Of a stretch of DNA of 64,000 nt, positions 30,889-43,940 are shown piece after piece. The notes below the pieces were generated by a model. The model ran no database searches and was not told the DNA's origin. It was given only the letters and a program-made list of their open reading frames with translations. Both the position numbers and the translations under genes were made by a program. The stretch comes from Penelope pileata. Its lineage: Eukaryota; Chordata; Aves; Galliformes; Cracidae. The stretch's first letter is position 1, and each line of letters opens with the position of its first letter. The stretch lies in contig WBMW01000212.1 of assembly GCA_013396635.1 (NCBI GenBank), positions 248,001 through 312,000 of the forward strand. The letters run 5' to 3'.

Positions 30889-33800
30889 GTTGTTTAGTGA
30901 AGGAGTGTTTCACTTGAAGTCATCAGTTCCTTATTCTTTGCAAGAACTTGATGAAGCACTAAAATGTTTCTAATAGCTGACAGCCAATTTTCTTAAAGAG
31001 GATTTAATTCTGTTTCTCTGACTGCATCTGCTGGTTCTGGCATACCAATCTGTCTATGTATGATGATTGTGCATGTGACTGAAGTGCCTAGTACAAATCA
31101 CATGGAGTAATGCATTTCCCTTTGTAGAAAGATATCTCTTCTCAGGGGCATGGGTTCCAAACTCAGGTGGGACTAAGTCTTTTGGCTCTGGTCAGCCTGC
31201 CAACAGAACTCCCATTGTGTGTATACCACCCCTCTCTAAGGTTAAAGGTGACTTTTCTGGCTTACTCTTTTGAATACTACTGCAATATTAAGAACTAACT
31301 TAATAAGTAGAACTAATTTCTACTACAAGAGCTAGAGGACTTCTCTTTTCCTTACTTGTCTGGAAAAAGCTTGAGTTGTGCTACGTTCCTCTAAACAGAC
31401 AAAAATGACATTGGAATGAAATCTCAGTACCCCTCTCCCAGGAAAAGTAGCTCTCTCTGTACCACTTGTTATCCAAAGAGATCTTTGAGCTTATCAAGCA
31501 GAATCTGCCTCAAACTGTTTTGAGAGAGAGAAACTGGTCTGAATCCAACATGTTTCACGGTCAAGTTATTAAGAAGTGCGATCAACATCTACTGCAGATG
31601 TTGATGCTAAAAGGAAAAAATTCTTATTGTTGCCTATGAGTTTTATTTGGCTCATCTTTAATCCAACAGCCAGATTTTATCCAGTTCCTGTGCACTACAA
31701 CATGTATTGCATATTTTTCATCTTTCAAGCCAGTCTTGTTATTGCAGTAGAGTTTGGAAATCAAGCAACATCTCAAAACATAGTGACATTTCTAATCAGT
31801 AGATACTGCAATAAATAGGCTCTTGACAAATACTAAATATAAGCATGTTTTCACAGGTTTAAATAGTCATAAACTGTTAAGTCAGAAAAAAAGAAAAGTT
31901 GTGATCATCTAATTTTGCTTGCATAACAAGAATGACAGTCTGGACAATTATTTGGAAAAAAAATATTCAAAGTATGAATTATTGTTGAAATTAGGGAAAA
32001 GATTATGTTGCTGTTATAAAAACTACTCCTCAAAAATCACTTTTTGCCATTACATTTTCTACCTATACAGCCACAATTTCTTTTGGGTTTCATTCCAGTT
32101 TAATGAACTAAGGCAGTGACAGAAACAGCTTAGGACAATGAACGAGCCTGTTAGCCATTTTCTAGAGTAAGCCAGGGCAAAATAACAGAGACTGAAAAAT
32201 GAAGCCAGGAGACATCAGGCATCCAGCTCAGAGACAGACAACGCTTCAGCTACGGAAGCAGCCAATGTCTGAGGAAACAAATCACAAGCTGTTCTGTCTA
32301 CTTGAACCCCATATTCTAGAAAGAAAATATGTTAAAAAGAGTGTGATATTTTCCCTGATGCTTGCATTCTGAGGTATGACAGTGTGTTATCACTGAATTT
32401 GAGAAATGATTTTTGGCCTTACAGGGAAATGCAGTTCCAAATCTGAGAGCAATTCTAAACCCCACCAAACATGATGTTTTGATGTCCCTGTTATGGGGAT
32501 TCATCCACTGGATTTCGTTGTGGAACCCTAAGAGGCATCCAAACAGGGACAGTCTGGCCAGAGTCCAGCAGAGCATAATGTCAGAGGACGGCTTCATCAA
32601 GCTGCACGCGCAATCTTCAAAAAGGTACTCCTGCACGAGCTCTCAATGAAAGCTGAAAGTGAAGGTCTTCCTAGCTACTTTGTTTTGAGGAGCAGTCTTT
32701 AGTCAACACAAATTTTAACAGCTCAGGAAAAAGGCTGTTGATTTCTTACATGCAGTGAGATTTTCTGCTTCTGGGTAGAAAAATTAGGAGTAGGCATACA
32801 TAAACTTCTCTAGTGACATAAAGCAAACTGAAACACTTAAGAGGAAACTAAACCTAAAGAATAAAATTGCTTATTAAGAATCAAACAAAAACTAAACAAA
32901 AACTTGGAGTAAAAGACATTTATTGAAAGGGATAAAACCTATGGAGTAGACAAGAGAAGGAAGTTCTTGAAATTATATGGACAAAAATGTAGGTTCAGAA
33001 GTTTAGTTGTATTGAGAGAAGGCAGATAAACAGATATTTTAGGGATCTTAAGAGGACACCAGAGTGAAGTAATGTTATATCATCATCACTACCTTTTTTG
33101 GCCAAACTTGAAAGGTCATTAAACTTCTAAGATTAGTTACACAAGATTTACTGTCCATGAAGCACAAAAGCAATTGATACAGAAAATATGGATAAGAATG
33201 CAAATATTTTATCAGATCCCTCCTAAATCTAGACCAATATGTTCCTAAAGGAATGTTAACTATTTAATTTTGTTAGTCAAGTATCTGTATTCTCATGTTC
33301 CACAAAATCCATTCAGCTCATAACTTCAGAATTTCTTTCCTTGAAATACTAATTACACAATTAACCTTGGTAATCTTTAATCAAGAAAATAAATAGTACT
33401 TTTACACTGTTATTCAAGTATACTGTAGCATAGCAACTATAATTCCTTTTGTTTATGAGAATTTAAATGCTGCATCCTGCTGCTTTACTAATGTAACATT
33501 TGCGCAGTACTGCCTGGTTATTTGCATTCTTTGTTATGCATGTTATGTGATAATATAGATGACCAAAATACCTTGCCCAAAGTATGCAAATAACAACACC
33601 TAATGTTTTCCATCACTTTTCTTTGCTGGAATTTACTTTGTTCCGTTTCTGTCAGGTTTCCATTGCTAACAGATTCAGCTGTTTGAACTCATGTCTACTT
33701 TATTGTCCTGAATTCTTCATTTTGTTTTGTTTTTGCATTCTGCAAACAGTGAATTACTGAAGCCAGATAAATTACTGGCAGGTTTCTCCAGGTGGCAGGC

Positions 33801-36800
33801 ACCTAATATATACAACTCTCAATGGATCGTATTCATTTCACCTAACTTTTACATGGCAGTCGTTACTGGTACAGTAGGTGATATGTTGGTAAGTAAACCC
33901 TTTCCATAATGACTGGTGAGAAGAGGTGCAGGAACACCTGAACCAGAGGACTGTGACCTGTGGGTCTGTCTTGGAGAGGGTTTAGGCAGCGAGCTAACAA
34001 CATCCACTTTGTGGGCTATTTATGTTTGATTCTAAGGGTTTGCTGTGGAGAAGGAGGCACAGCAGGGCTGCCACAGCAGTCCAGTGATAGCCATTTAGGG
34101 AACTGCTCCTGAGAACTGGCCAAAGTTATATGTTGTTTTTATGACTATAAACATTAAGCTTCCAGTGGGGTGTACTCATACCGGTGTCACACTTGCTTCA
34201 AGTCTCTTCTCAATCTCTCTGTTCACATCCTGCCTCAGAAAGCATCTGTTTTAGCTTCGGGACCATAACTTAAAGTACCTGGGAATGGTTTACATCAACG
34301 CAGTAGCAGCAGTGGCTATGAGCAAAATGCACTAAATAATTATTAATTTTTTTCTAGTAACAATAATATATAGACAGAAAAATCTCTTTGAGCTATGTTT
34401 TACACTAAAAGACCAATCCAGGCACGTATCCAGGAATGTAGTTTTCTTCTACGAATAAGTGCTACAGTTGCCAATTATAATTTTACATTAAAGAAATGGT
34501 CTTCAAGATGTGTGGTGTATTCTTAGTGATCAAGTTTTTGCTAACGTTATTCTGAGCATGTGAGCAAGGAAGGATCAGGACCAAGGCGTAATACCTTTAA
34601 TTAAGCCAGTAGAATAGCAAACAAGCTTTTGGATGTAAAAGCCATCTTGCAGCCTTTTAGTTTTAAAAGGAGGATGGCTTTCTTATAAGAGTACATAATT
34701 ATCTCAGTTGAAAGGTGTACGAAACATTTTCATTGAGAATTTAATATGGTAGAATAAAATGTACTTTATTTTCTCAAATTTACTTTTGAGAAAGAATTGT
34801 TTCTTGTTTATTATATCTAAATTTCTAAGTGGAGGAATAAACAGGAAACATTTATGCAAAAATCATATTAACTGCATGAATAAGCTTGGAGTCTGAGCTT
34901 CTTTTGAACTGTTCCTCTTTTAAATTATGTTTTGTTTTAGACTCTTTATACTGGAGTTCCTCACTCAGATCCAGTCTCGAGAAATATTCATTACATATCC
35001 TGTGTTTCGTGAAACTCTCTAGCTCTTTTAAATTGAAAACATGTTATTCTCAACTGTCACTAAAAGCTGCAAAAAAATGTTCACCAAAAAATTTAACAGT
35101 TAAATACTTCTTGTTTTGTGCTATCACAATAGCTGCACAGAATCACTTCCATTAATCCATGAAATATTCACTGAAGTTGATTTGTGACGGGTTAATGAAT
35201 ATGCTATGAAAATATTCCTTGATATTCTGTATTTCATCTGTCTGCTTTCTTCTCCAGATGCCACAGGTGCTCTGGAATCTGTCAGTAGATCTTTGCATTT
35301 TAGGTAGTTTGCCTAATCTAGTTTATATTTATTATCTCCGTCTCTAAAAATGCTAGCACTATTCCAAATGCCCACATGTTATTAATGAACACAGAGGAAA
35401 GATTGCATTTATCATCTCTGACTAATGCTATTTTACAGCTTTCACAGATCCTGGATGTTCTGTCACTTTGGTGCATGAAAAATCTGGTTTTGTGTTTTTT
35501 TTTCTTTTTTTTTTTGCATTATCAAGATTGGATCCTAGCTAGTCATACATTCACAACTGAAATGCATGCCACATCACTGGATAAAGAAGAGATAATGAAG
35601 TGTAATCGGCCTTTGCAATAAATGGCAAATCTCTCAATGACTGGCAGGATTTGTATTTAGTACTGTTATATTTTTTCATGAACTCAGTTTCCAAAAGCAT
35701 CATGCAGCTTTCATTTCTAATCTGGTTCTGCGAGCAGTGTTCTTGTAGGCCAAATTCAGCCCTCTGGGCATTGTTGCTCTCAGCCTTAGCTGTCCTCTCC
35801 AGGATTTTAAATTTTTGTTATTTGGTAAAATACTTCATATCTACTCTTCTGCACTTTTGCACATCTTGTTTCCTCGTGAAACTTGGTTAGATCTTTGCTG
35901 TTCAAGAGGTCCTTTAGACAAGAATTGACTTTGTTTCTCTTTCAAGAATATTGGAAAAAAACCAACAGAACAACATTTGGCTTTACAAAGGAAGCTTTTC
36001 ATGTGAAAGACCAGATCTTGTTCCCAAGTACACAGTCCCTGAAATCTCCCCAGCCTTACTGACAGAAACACTAGTTGGTCAGCTGCAGGTATCTCGATTG
36101 ACTGACAGTGGTTTCCAGTGGTTTCCCAACCTCTTTAATGTCATCAGGCACACCACTAATGCCATTGCACTTTTGTTGCTGTGGAAAGTAGGAGTGAAAA
36201 TTTATATGCTGTTCCAAAAGATCTGTGCCACAGAACTGTTATAAGGGAAAAAAATAAATAAGATACACACTGTAAGTTAACTCTGTTAGGAAATAATATG
36301 CTAAAATTTTATTTTCAAAATTCTAACATCTTTGTGACATATTTAGTCATTTATCTTGTTCAGTTATTTAGCTGTTGCTTTCCTCCTTTATGAACTGGCT
36401 TCAGTTAATGCCACTGAGGAGAGTGATTCTTTATTGATGCTCATCTCCCAAATAATTCCTCTACTCTAAAATAGTACACTTTGTGTTTTGCTTTCCTGTG
36501 AATAATGAATGAAAGGAATTATAACTGGCAGTAATGTTATGACTCCATGATGTAGTAGCCATTAAAACTTTACATTAAAACTTGATGTTCAAATAATGGC
36601 TGCAGAAAGCATTCCTCTTATTACTATGAATGGATGTGTTTATAATATCATGAATTAAAAAAACAATGTTCAATCCTCTTTTTCCAAAGAAAAATTGAAA
36701 ATAAAGTACTACAAATCCTATTCAATCCATCACTTACATAAAAAGTATATTTCTTTCATTCAATGATTTATTCATCTTTCCAGCCTTCCTAAACTCACTG

Positions 36801-37077
36801 TCAAATTCCCTAAACATAAACAACACTTTTTATGCTGAACATGACAAGTTTAGGGCCCAGAGGTACAACTAGCATTGTCTCCAAAAACATTGCCCACCAT
36901 CAGCTTTCCGTTAGCCTTACCTTTTCACTGGAGGTATTTTGGTAACATTTCAAGAACAAGATTTTTTTTCCTTGCATGAGCAGTTTGTCACCTGTTCCTT
37001 CCTGGATCTCAACAGCTTTGGCATATACTGACAGTGAAGATATCGTGGAGGCCATGAGTATGGACTGGGAAACCTGA
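30889..37077. other. No gene recognised (about 6.2 kb)
   Basis: AT-rich. It contains a perfect 10-bp inverted repeat at 31581-31605 and T-rich runs near 35497-35516. The frames at 32316-32636 (-) and 32413-32649 (+) overlap each other and have no recognisable domain; an acceptor-like TTACAG lies at 32418-32423, but no paired donor or family match was found. Other frames (34886-35155, 35951-36244 on +) are also unsupported. Confidence 0.45.
31581..31605. repeat. Perfect 10-bp inverted repeat
   Basis: ATCAACATCT (31581-31590) is exactly inverted at 31596-31605 with a 5-base spacer. No context suggests a function. Confidence 0.5.
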
Positions 37078-37455
37078 AATGAGGAGAGACTAAAGGAGTT
37101 AGGTCTTTTCACCCTGGAGAAGAAAAGTCTTAGGGGCAGCTTAGTCACAATGTTCCAGTATGTAAAGGGTGTCTGCAAAGAGGATGGAGCCTCTCTTCAC
37201 AAGAAGATGACAAGGGGTAACAGATGAAGGTTGTGAGTGGTTTGATGTTGATATAAGAAGTCTTTTACAGTGAGAACAATCAGTCAGTAGAACAACCTCC
37301 CCAGAGGAATGGTGGAGTCCTTATCACTGGAGATTTTCAAGATGTGACTTGATGGGATGCTAGATCATCTCATCTGGGCACTCTTTTCCGTGAAATGGAC
37401 CAGATGATTTTTCAAGGTCCCTTGTAAGCTTGCCTGTTCTACAATTCTACAAATC
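37078..37455 (+). mobile_element. CR1 LINE 3' fragment
   Basis: On the + strand: GAGAGACTAAAGGAGTTAGG, then CACCCTGGAGAAGAAAAG, then GTTCCAGTATGTAAAGGG, then GATGGTGGAG...TTTTCAAG, and the end TTTTTCAAGGTCCCTTG with a decayed octamer (TTCTACAATTCTAC). Stops and frameshifts throughout; an older insertion. Confidence 0.82.
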
Positions 37456-40400
37456 CCAAACTGGTATCAAAGTCAGATCCTGGCTGAGCATCAGACCTCT
37501 TGCTGTCTGCTGCCAGAGACCAGAAGCCACAGTCCTAGAGGCTACAGACAGTAGACGCTAGCTGATGTGTTATGGTTTTCACAGTCTGGCTAGGCTATGG
37601 TTTCACAGTCTGGCCTATTTTAGGATAGGTGATAGAGTTCTTATGGGTACCACACAAGACTTGTAAAATTACCTAATTACAGGAACTCTTTTGGCATTCA
37701 AATTTTGAAAAGAGCATTTGTCAGAATTCACATTCTAATGTTTGCATTCGCTAGCTTATCCTCTTGCATATAGAAGGATTCTTCACTTGAATAAATAGTC
37801 TTTCATGTATGAAGAATGCATATAGTATATAATTTACTGTGGCATAAGCAGTTTTATCAGCTTTCGGTTTCCCTTAGAAACCTGCAGAATACTGAATACC
37901 TCCTCAAGCCTCCTACCAGCAAACAGCAAATATGATTTTAAAGTACAGGGAAAAGCTTTTTTTTTTTTTTTTCTCTTAAACTTCCTAGATATTCTTACTG
38001 GGATTTACCATTTAATTTTAAAAAGTTTTAGTAATTTGATATTATCAGCTAAACATATTGATGAACTGTCCAGTAATGACTAGTGTTTATTTTATCATAA
38101 ATCAGAATGTAGATATTCAATATTTAATAAGTTTTACTCTTTTGACAAAATTTTATAGGTTTGTAAGTACCAGTAGCATTCCATGAGGCAACACTGACTT
38201 CAATGTGCCCATGCTTTTACCTCTCATATTCCTCATGTTTGTTTACAGCATGCCTGAAGTAAATGAATTAAATATGTATATATATTTTTTGTGAACAAAC
38301 CAGAGTAGAATCTAAGCCTGAGGCATTATGTTAACTAACTTTCAAAAGAAGTAAGCCTTCTCCAGAATGCTTTATTTGTGGCTGAGTGAGGGAGGAATAC
38401 AAAAATATCAGTGTTTACCTTTATTTTTAAAAAGGGCACTTTAACATAAAATATTTGTCTGTTGTCACTAGTTTGTGTTTCATGAGATTGTTTTATTATA
38501 TTTGAATTTTAATAACTTAAGTGTTCGTTTGAACTACAGTTTCAAAAGTCCTCATTAAAATACTTTTGATGAATACGGCTTTATTCAGAACTAAATTATA
38601 GAGAACGACAATTAAACACAATCACTTAACAGCTGACAAGCACTTTTGACACTAATTACTGAAATGAAGCTCAATTGAAAAAAATGCTTGTAAACACAGG
38701 GAAGCAAACTTCACTGTGTTTTTCACCAAGAAAGAGAGTTAGTTGTTTTAGAGATCATTCTTTTAGAGTCTCCATCTAACAACACTTTTTAGTCATTATG
38801 GCTACAACTAAATGTTTCATTATCTGTACTATAAAATACCGACAAGACTTTTGTCAGCTTAACACAGCTGTTTTTATGTTATTGCTTTCACTCATAAAGC
38901 ATCATGAAGATTTAAGATTTTATTGAAACTATTATTTAATGGTTGATGTAAAGCTCCAGTTTCCAGAAAAGAAGAATCTTCCCTCTCCTTAACCTTGTTA
39001 AGGTTATAGAGCAGCACTTAATTTTTTGACCACAGTACACATCAAAACTCTCAAAACAGTTCCAAACAGCAAACAAGTGCAGTGTCCATAGCACATTTAT
39101 TTTTCATGAGTGTTAAGCAGAAGCTCTGCTTATGAATATTTAAGGTTGACCTCTTCTTGCTTCCCATAATATCTCCCTTCTCCTTACTTGTCCATTCAAA
39201 TGTAAACTGTTTTATTTTTAGTTGCTCAGAACAGTACCTCCCCCACCTCTCTCCTCTTGGGTCTTACTGCATCTTGTGCAATCCCATGGTCAGTTCATAC
39301 CGAAAGATGATGAATTAAGGCTCATCAAAAGCATCCCATCTTTTACAGTGTGCTACACTTTCTACCCAAGGAAAAGATTACGTAACAGATTTGTAAAAGG
39401 TGAGAGACACATTGCCTAGCCGTCTGCTGAGAGCTGCTTGCATCTCATAGTGATTAGTTTGGTTAGGACAACTCTTAACACAATTTGATTTTCTATTATT
39501 CATGCTGAGGCCTCTCTAAAGTTCCTTGAGTGGTCATCCATAGTTTACATGAGGTTCTTAACTGACAAACCCTGATGGGAGCAGAGCTCACACAATGCTT
39601 GGCGGTGAATCTGTGCTACTTCCTCCAGAGATGTGCCACTCTTGGCTGAGAAAGGCCCTGGCCTTTTAGTCCCTTCCCAGATCCAACAGTTGACAAAAAC
39701 TGCTGTAATGCACACTGTGGCAACAACATAATCAAATAATCAATGTCTGCTAGCCACCATGGAGTTGAACAGCTGTGCAATGAGACCAAGTTGGAGATGA
39801 AGCTTTCAGTCAGCATCTTGGCTGCTTTCCCATGCTGGTGAGAACCCTGGGCAATCCTCCACACTCTCCACACCACAGGGACCACCCGTGTGTCAGAAAC
39901 AGGAGGCAAACATGGATGCCTAAGGAAAAGTACGTGTAAAACTAAGACATAATAGGTTATACAGGTCTATGAAAAAGAATGAGGAATCTTGTAAAAAGTA
40001 GTTAGCTAGCAGTGGAATTATTTTGTGGATCAAATGGATCGTTGGTGGCCAGGGATCTCTGTCTACTGGCCTCGGAAGCTTGTGGGAGAAGCCTCTGGCC
40101 ATTTCTCTTGCTGAATAGAAACATTTCCTTGTTTAGATCTTCAAAATTCATGAGAATATGACACAGAACCAGGCATCTATGGAAATGTATGAGCAAACTG
40201 CAGGATCGTATTTCAAAGTCAAACTTCAAAGTTAAAGTAAGAATATTGGGCATCTGAGTCAATAATAAAGTAATCCTTTTGTCTTTAAAGGTAGATGACA
40301 GCTTGGCCTGTTTTGTTTTGTTTCCTTGCTACGGGGTAAGAATTTTGATGATTTGCAAGAATTTTATCTGGGGATCAGTTTTGTTTCAGGTACAGAGTAG

Positions 40401-42127
40401 AGTTTGCTTTGTCCTTGTGATGTGGAGACTATTTATGTGCATTTGTGTGATTTGACTTGTTCATTTCTTTATCACTTTACGGATCATTAAGATGTGATGA
40501 TGAAAGTAGTCAGAGCTGATCTTTCAAAATCAATTTCACTAGTCTCAGATTTCTTAATGACCCTCTGTGCTAACTCTTTTTTAAGGGACTACCTGTAGAA
40601 GTGAGAACTTGGAGAAACAAAGCGCACTAAGCTAAGAACCATGACAGCTTTACTACATTTAATCTTGACTATGTAGCACACTCATCTTGAGGGAAAAATG
40701 AATCTGCTGAATTGAAAGTACTTCATCCATATTCAGAACTTGAAAACATTTTACAACCTGTTTTTAAACTGTATTTCAATATAATGCTTCCTAGTATCCT
40801 TAAACCAGAAACAGCCGTGGCAAAAATGTAAGGGAAAAGTGTAGCGCTGACATCTTGAAATGACGGATTAAACTATTTCAGCAAAAGCTGGGAACACTGC
40901 ATTCCTAGTCCAGTTTTATAAGCCTGCAAGTGCAACTGTTTTGCATCACTGCTAACCACCAGCTAGTTAGCTGGTCTGGACCAGTAGTAGAATTTCTTTA
41001 AATTGGACGTAGGTGGTGAAATGGTGATGTGTAGAACTAGTGCTCACACAATGTATCTTGATATGTTCAAAACAGAAGTGTTCTTCCTTGCAGTATGATG
41101 CACACTGAGGAGATGTGTAACTGCTAGTTGTTTAAGAAAGAGCTCTCTAGAGAGTTCTAGGTTTTTTATTTTTTTTTTTTCAGAGAGCAAATCATTATAT
41201 TTAGCATCTTTGCTATGCAGAAGTTTACTGCCTGAACTTCAAAAAGAAGTATTCATAAATTTACATATTTACTATCTCATTTGTCTTGATTTATTGTTAT
41301 TTAAAATTGTATTTACAAGATTCTGCACTGAGTAGGGCAACATGAGACTTATTGTAAGAGATGGACACAAGAAAATTCAAAAGGAATATTATTTTTTTAA
41401 AGCACAGTATGTACTTCATTTGAAAACACACTACATACTCATGACCAAGAAGTGCCACAGATTTTTATTCCTCAGTTAAAACATTTCTCTAGAGTCTCAA
41501 AATGAGAAGTAGAAATAATATAATTGGGCTTAGGTGATGAATCATAAACATGCAGGACAGATACCAGCAAGTCACTATATCATTTATCCAAGGTATTTGG
41601 CAAATACTTATGAATATCTAACATGTAAACAGAAATCAAGGTCTCTTCATGACTGGCATATGAACACAAAAGAAAGTTTGTCAATATATTTATAATCAGA
41701 CCTGTCATATTCTATACCTACTTGTTCTATAATGTCCTGTAAACTGCAGTCATGTGTAACACACAATTTGCTGAAAATACTGCTGACCATTAGATCTTGG
41801 AAGAATATGTCACCCAGCCTAATGAAGCATAAAATAACTTTTTCTTCTATTGTTGTGTAGAGAAAAACATTACCTAGAAAGATTAGGAAAAAAGAGTCAC
41901 GTAAATCCAAACTCCAAGCAAAAACTTTTTGTCCCATTTATGTGTAGGGAGGGAGAAGCATTAAAAATAAAAACTAGAATTCAAATGAACAATTTTATGA
42001 TCAGTCATTACAAACTATGGAAAAAACAGAAGGTGAGTGTCAGAGAAAGTCTGAAAAACTCTTGACAATACATAAAGTAGAACACTTCAGTGAATGTGTC
42101 TTTCAGGTAAGTCTAGGTGCACGTAGT
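37456..42127. other. No gene recognised (about 4.7 kb)
   Basis: AT-rich, with a T run at 37957-37972 and a short imperfect tandem duplication at 37570-37614 (TATGGTTTTCACAGTCTGGC and TATGGTTTCACAGTCTGGC). The open frame at 39616-39909 (-) lacks family features. No exon or RNA gene is identified. Confidence 0.45.
37570..37614. repeat. Short imperfect tandem duplication (two units of about 20 bp)
   Basis: Two copies of TATGGTT(T)TCACAGTCTGGC at 37571-37590 and 37596-37614, differing by one T, with a 5-base spacer. Confidence 0.7.
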
Positions 42128-42862
42128 ACTAAATAGAATCATAGAATAGAATCATAGAATCATCAAGGTTGGAAATGACCTCCAAGATCATCTTGTTCAA
42201 CCACCCACCTACCACCAAGATTACCTATTAAACCACTAAACCATGTACCTGGTCAAGACATTTCTTGAACGCCTCCAGCAATGGTGATTCCACCACCTCC
42301 CTGGACAGCCTTTTCCAGTGCCTGACCACTCTTTTAGAGATTTTTTTTGTGATATCCAACCTGAATCTCCCCTGGCACAACTTGAGGCCATTCCTTCTTG
42401 TCCTATCAGTAGTTACCCAGGAGAAGAGGCCAACGCCCACATCACCTCAATCTCCTTTCAGGCATGTATAGGGATCGATAAGGTCTCCCCTCAATCTCCT
42501 CTTCACCAGACTAAACAATCCTAGTTCCCTCAGCCACTCCTCATAAGGTATGTGCTCCAGACCCCTCACAACTTTGTTGCCCTTCTTTGGACAAGCTCCA
42601 GGGCCTCAATGCCTTTCTTGTAATGAGGGGCCCAAAACTGAACACAGTACTCGAGGTACAGCCTCACCAGAGCTGAGTACAGGGGGACAATCACCTCCCT
42701 GGTCCTACTGACTGTGCTATTTCTGATGCAAGCCAGGATGCCATTGGCCTTGTTGGCCACCTGGGCACACTGTCAGCTCATGTTCAACTCCTAAGTCCCT
42801 TTCCTTGGCACGATCTTCCAGCCACTCTGCCCCAAGCTGGTAGGGTTGCATGGTGTTGTTGT
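42128..42862 (-). mobile_element. CR1 LINE 3' fragment with tail, frame broken
   Basis: The - strand carries QANGILACI-type, REVIVPLYSALVRLYLEYCVQFWAP and LELVQRRATKL segments (42760-42566), then after a frame break RRNGLKLCQGRFRLDI and RHWKRLSREVVESP, then the 3' UTR and a duplicated octamer tail (ATTCTATGATTCTATTCTATG) at about 42135-42160. At least two frame breaks. An intermediate-age copy. Confidence 0.88.
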
Positions 42863-43814
42863 GACCAATACAAAAATACATCACTTGTATGTGTTTTATA
42901 GGGAATCACGGCATGACTGTATTCTTTCAGTAAGTCTCAAGATACTTCAGCTTTTTCTAATGGGTGCAGAAAATGTTTCTATGTCATCAAACCAGATACT
43001 CAAACGGACTTTAGATTGCAATCACATCATTGAATAAAGGAAGAAGTGCTGTGATATTTTCCCAGGGAAAGTGCAGCATGTCTGTGAACACTTGTTTATT
43101 TAAAAGTGCATTCCGTAATTCAGAGTTAAGCAACAGACCATTAGTTGCCTTTTATCAATAACATCAAAGACCATGTAAGTAGTTTTATCTAGTGAGGAGC
43201 AAAATTTCTTAACATGCGCAATACAAGGCAGTGTTGTGTGAAACAACAGACAACCTCACAGCTTCAATGAATTTTGCAAGTAGGCTTAGGCAGCATTCAG
43301 TTAAAATTTCAGATGATTTGCCACCCTCTGTCAGTTTATCTCATATTCTTTGTCCTAATGATCCTTGTTGCACTGTGTGGTATTGACAACATTATACAGA
43401 AATTTAAGTGTCAACTATGAGATCATAAATGCAGGAAGAAATGTTTTCTTCACTTCTGTTCCTATAACTGTGTGCCTTGTGGACATAATTAAAGGAATAA
43501 AACATGCCTTAATAAATATTCTGTAGCATTCATAAACATTGTGATAAAATACATTTGTCACCAAGAGGCAAGAACTGACACTTTCATTTGAAGGAACAAT
43601 GTTATCTCTATAAAAACGAACATGCTTGTTTCTTGCCACATTTGAAACACTTAGTCTCTAAATAATTGAGTTTCCAGTTTTTCTGCGCAGAAGTCAGCAG
43701 GGAGAATACTAACGTGCTATGAAGTGAAATTCATGTTAATGTCATTATGGTTTGGAAATTGCCATTTATCACTAGATTTATGGTTCTGTAGCTTGAAAAG
43801 ATTAAGACATCTTC
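42863..43814. other. No gene recognised
   Basis: AT-rich unassigned sequence; short frames only. Confidence 0.5.
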
Positions 43815-43940
43815 CACTCTGTGCTGGTGTGGCCTCACTTCGAGCATTGTGTGCAGTTTTGGGCATCACAATATAAGAAGGCCATAAAACAATTAGAGAG
43901 CATCCAAAGGAGGGCTATGTAGATGGTGGACAGATTAACA
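43815..43940 (+). mobile_element. CR1 LINE internal fragment
   Basis: TGCTGGTGTGGCCTCACTTC...TGTGTGCAGTTTTGGGCATC, then AAGGCCATAAAACAATTAGA and GCATCCAAAGGAGGGCTATG follow the CR1 order VRPHLEYCVQFW / ELLERVQRRA. No tail. Old and short. Confidence 0.7.

Noticed and set aside
32316..32649. Possible single exon (open on both strands, acceptor-like TTACAG at 32418-32423)
   Set aside because: No donor in a sensible place, no similarity I can name, and both strands equally open, so coding is not supported.
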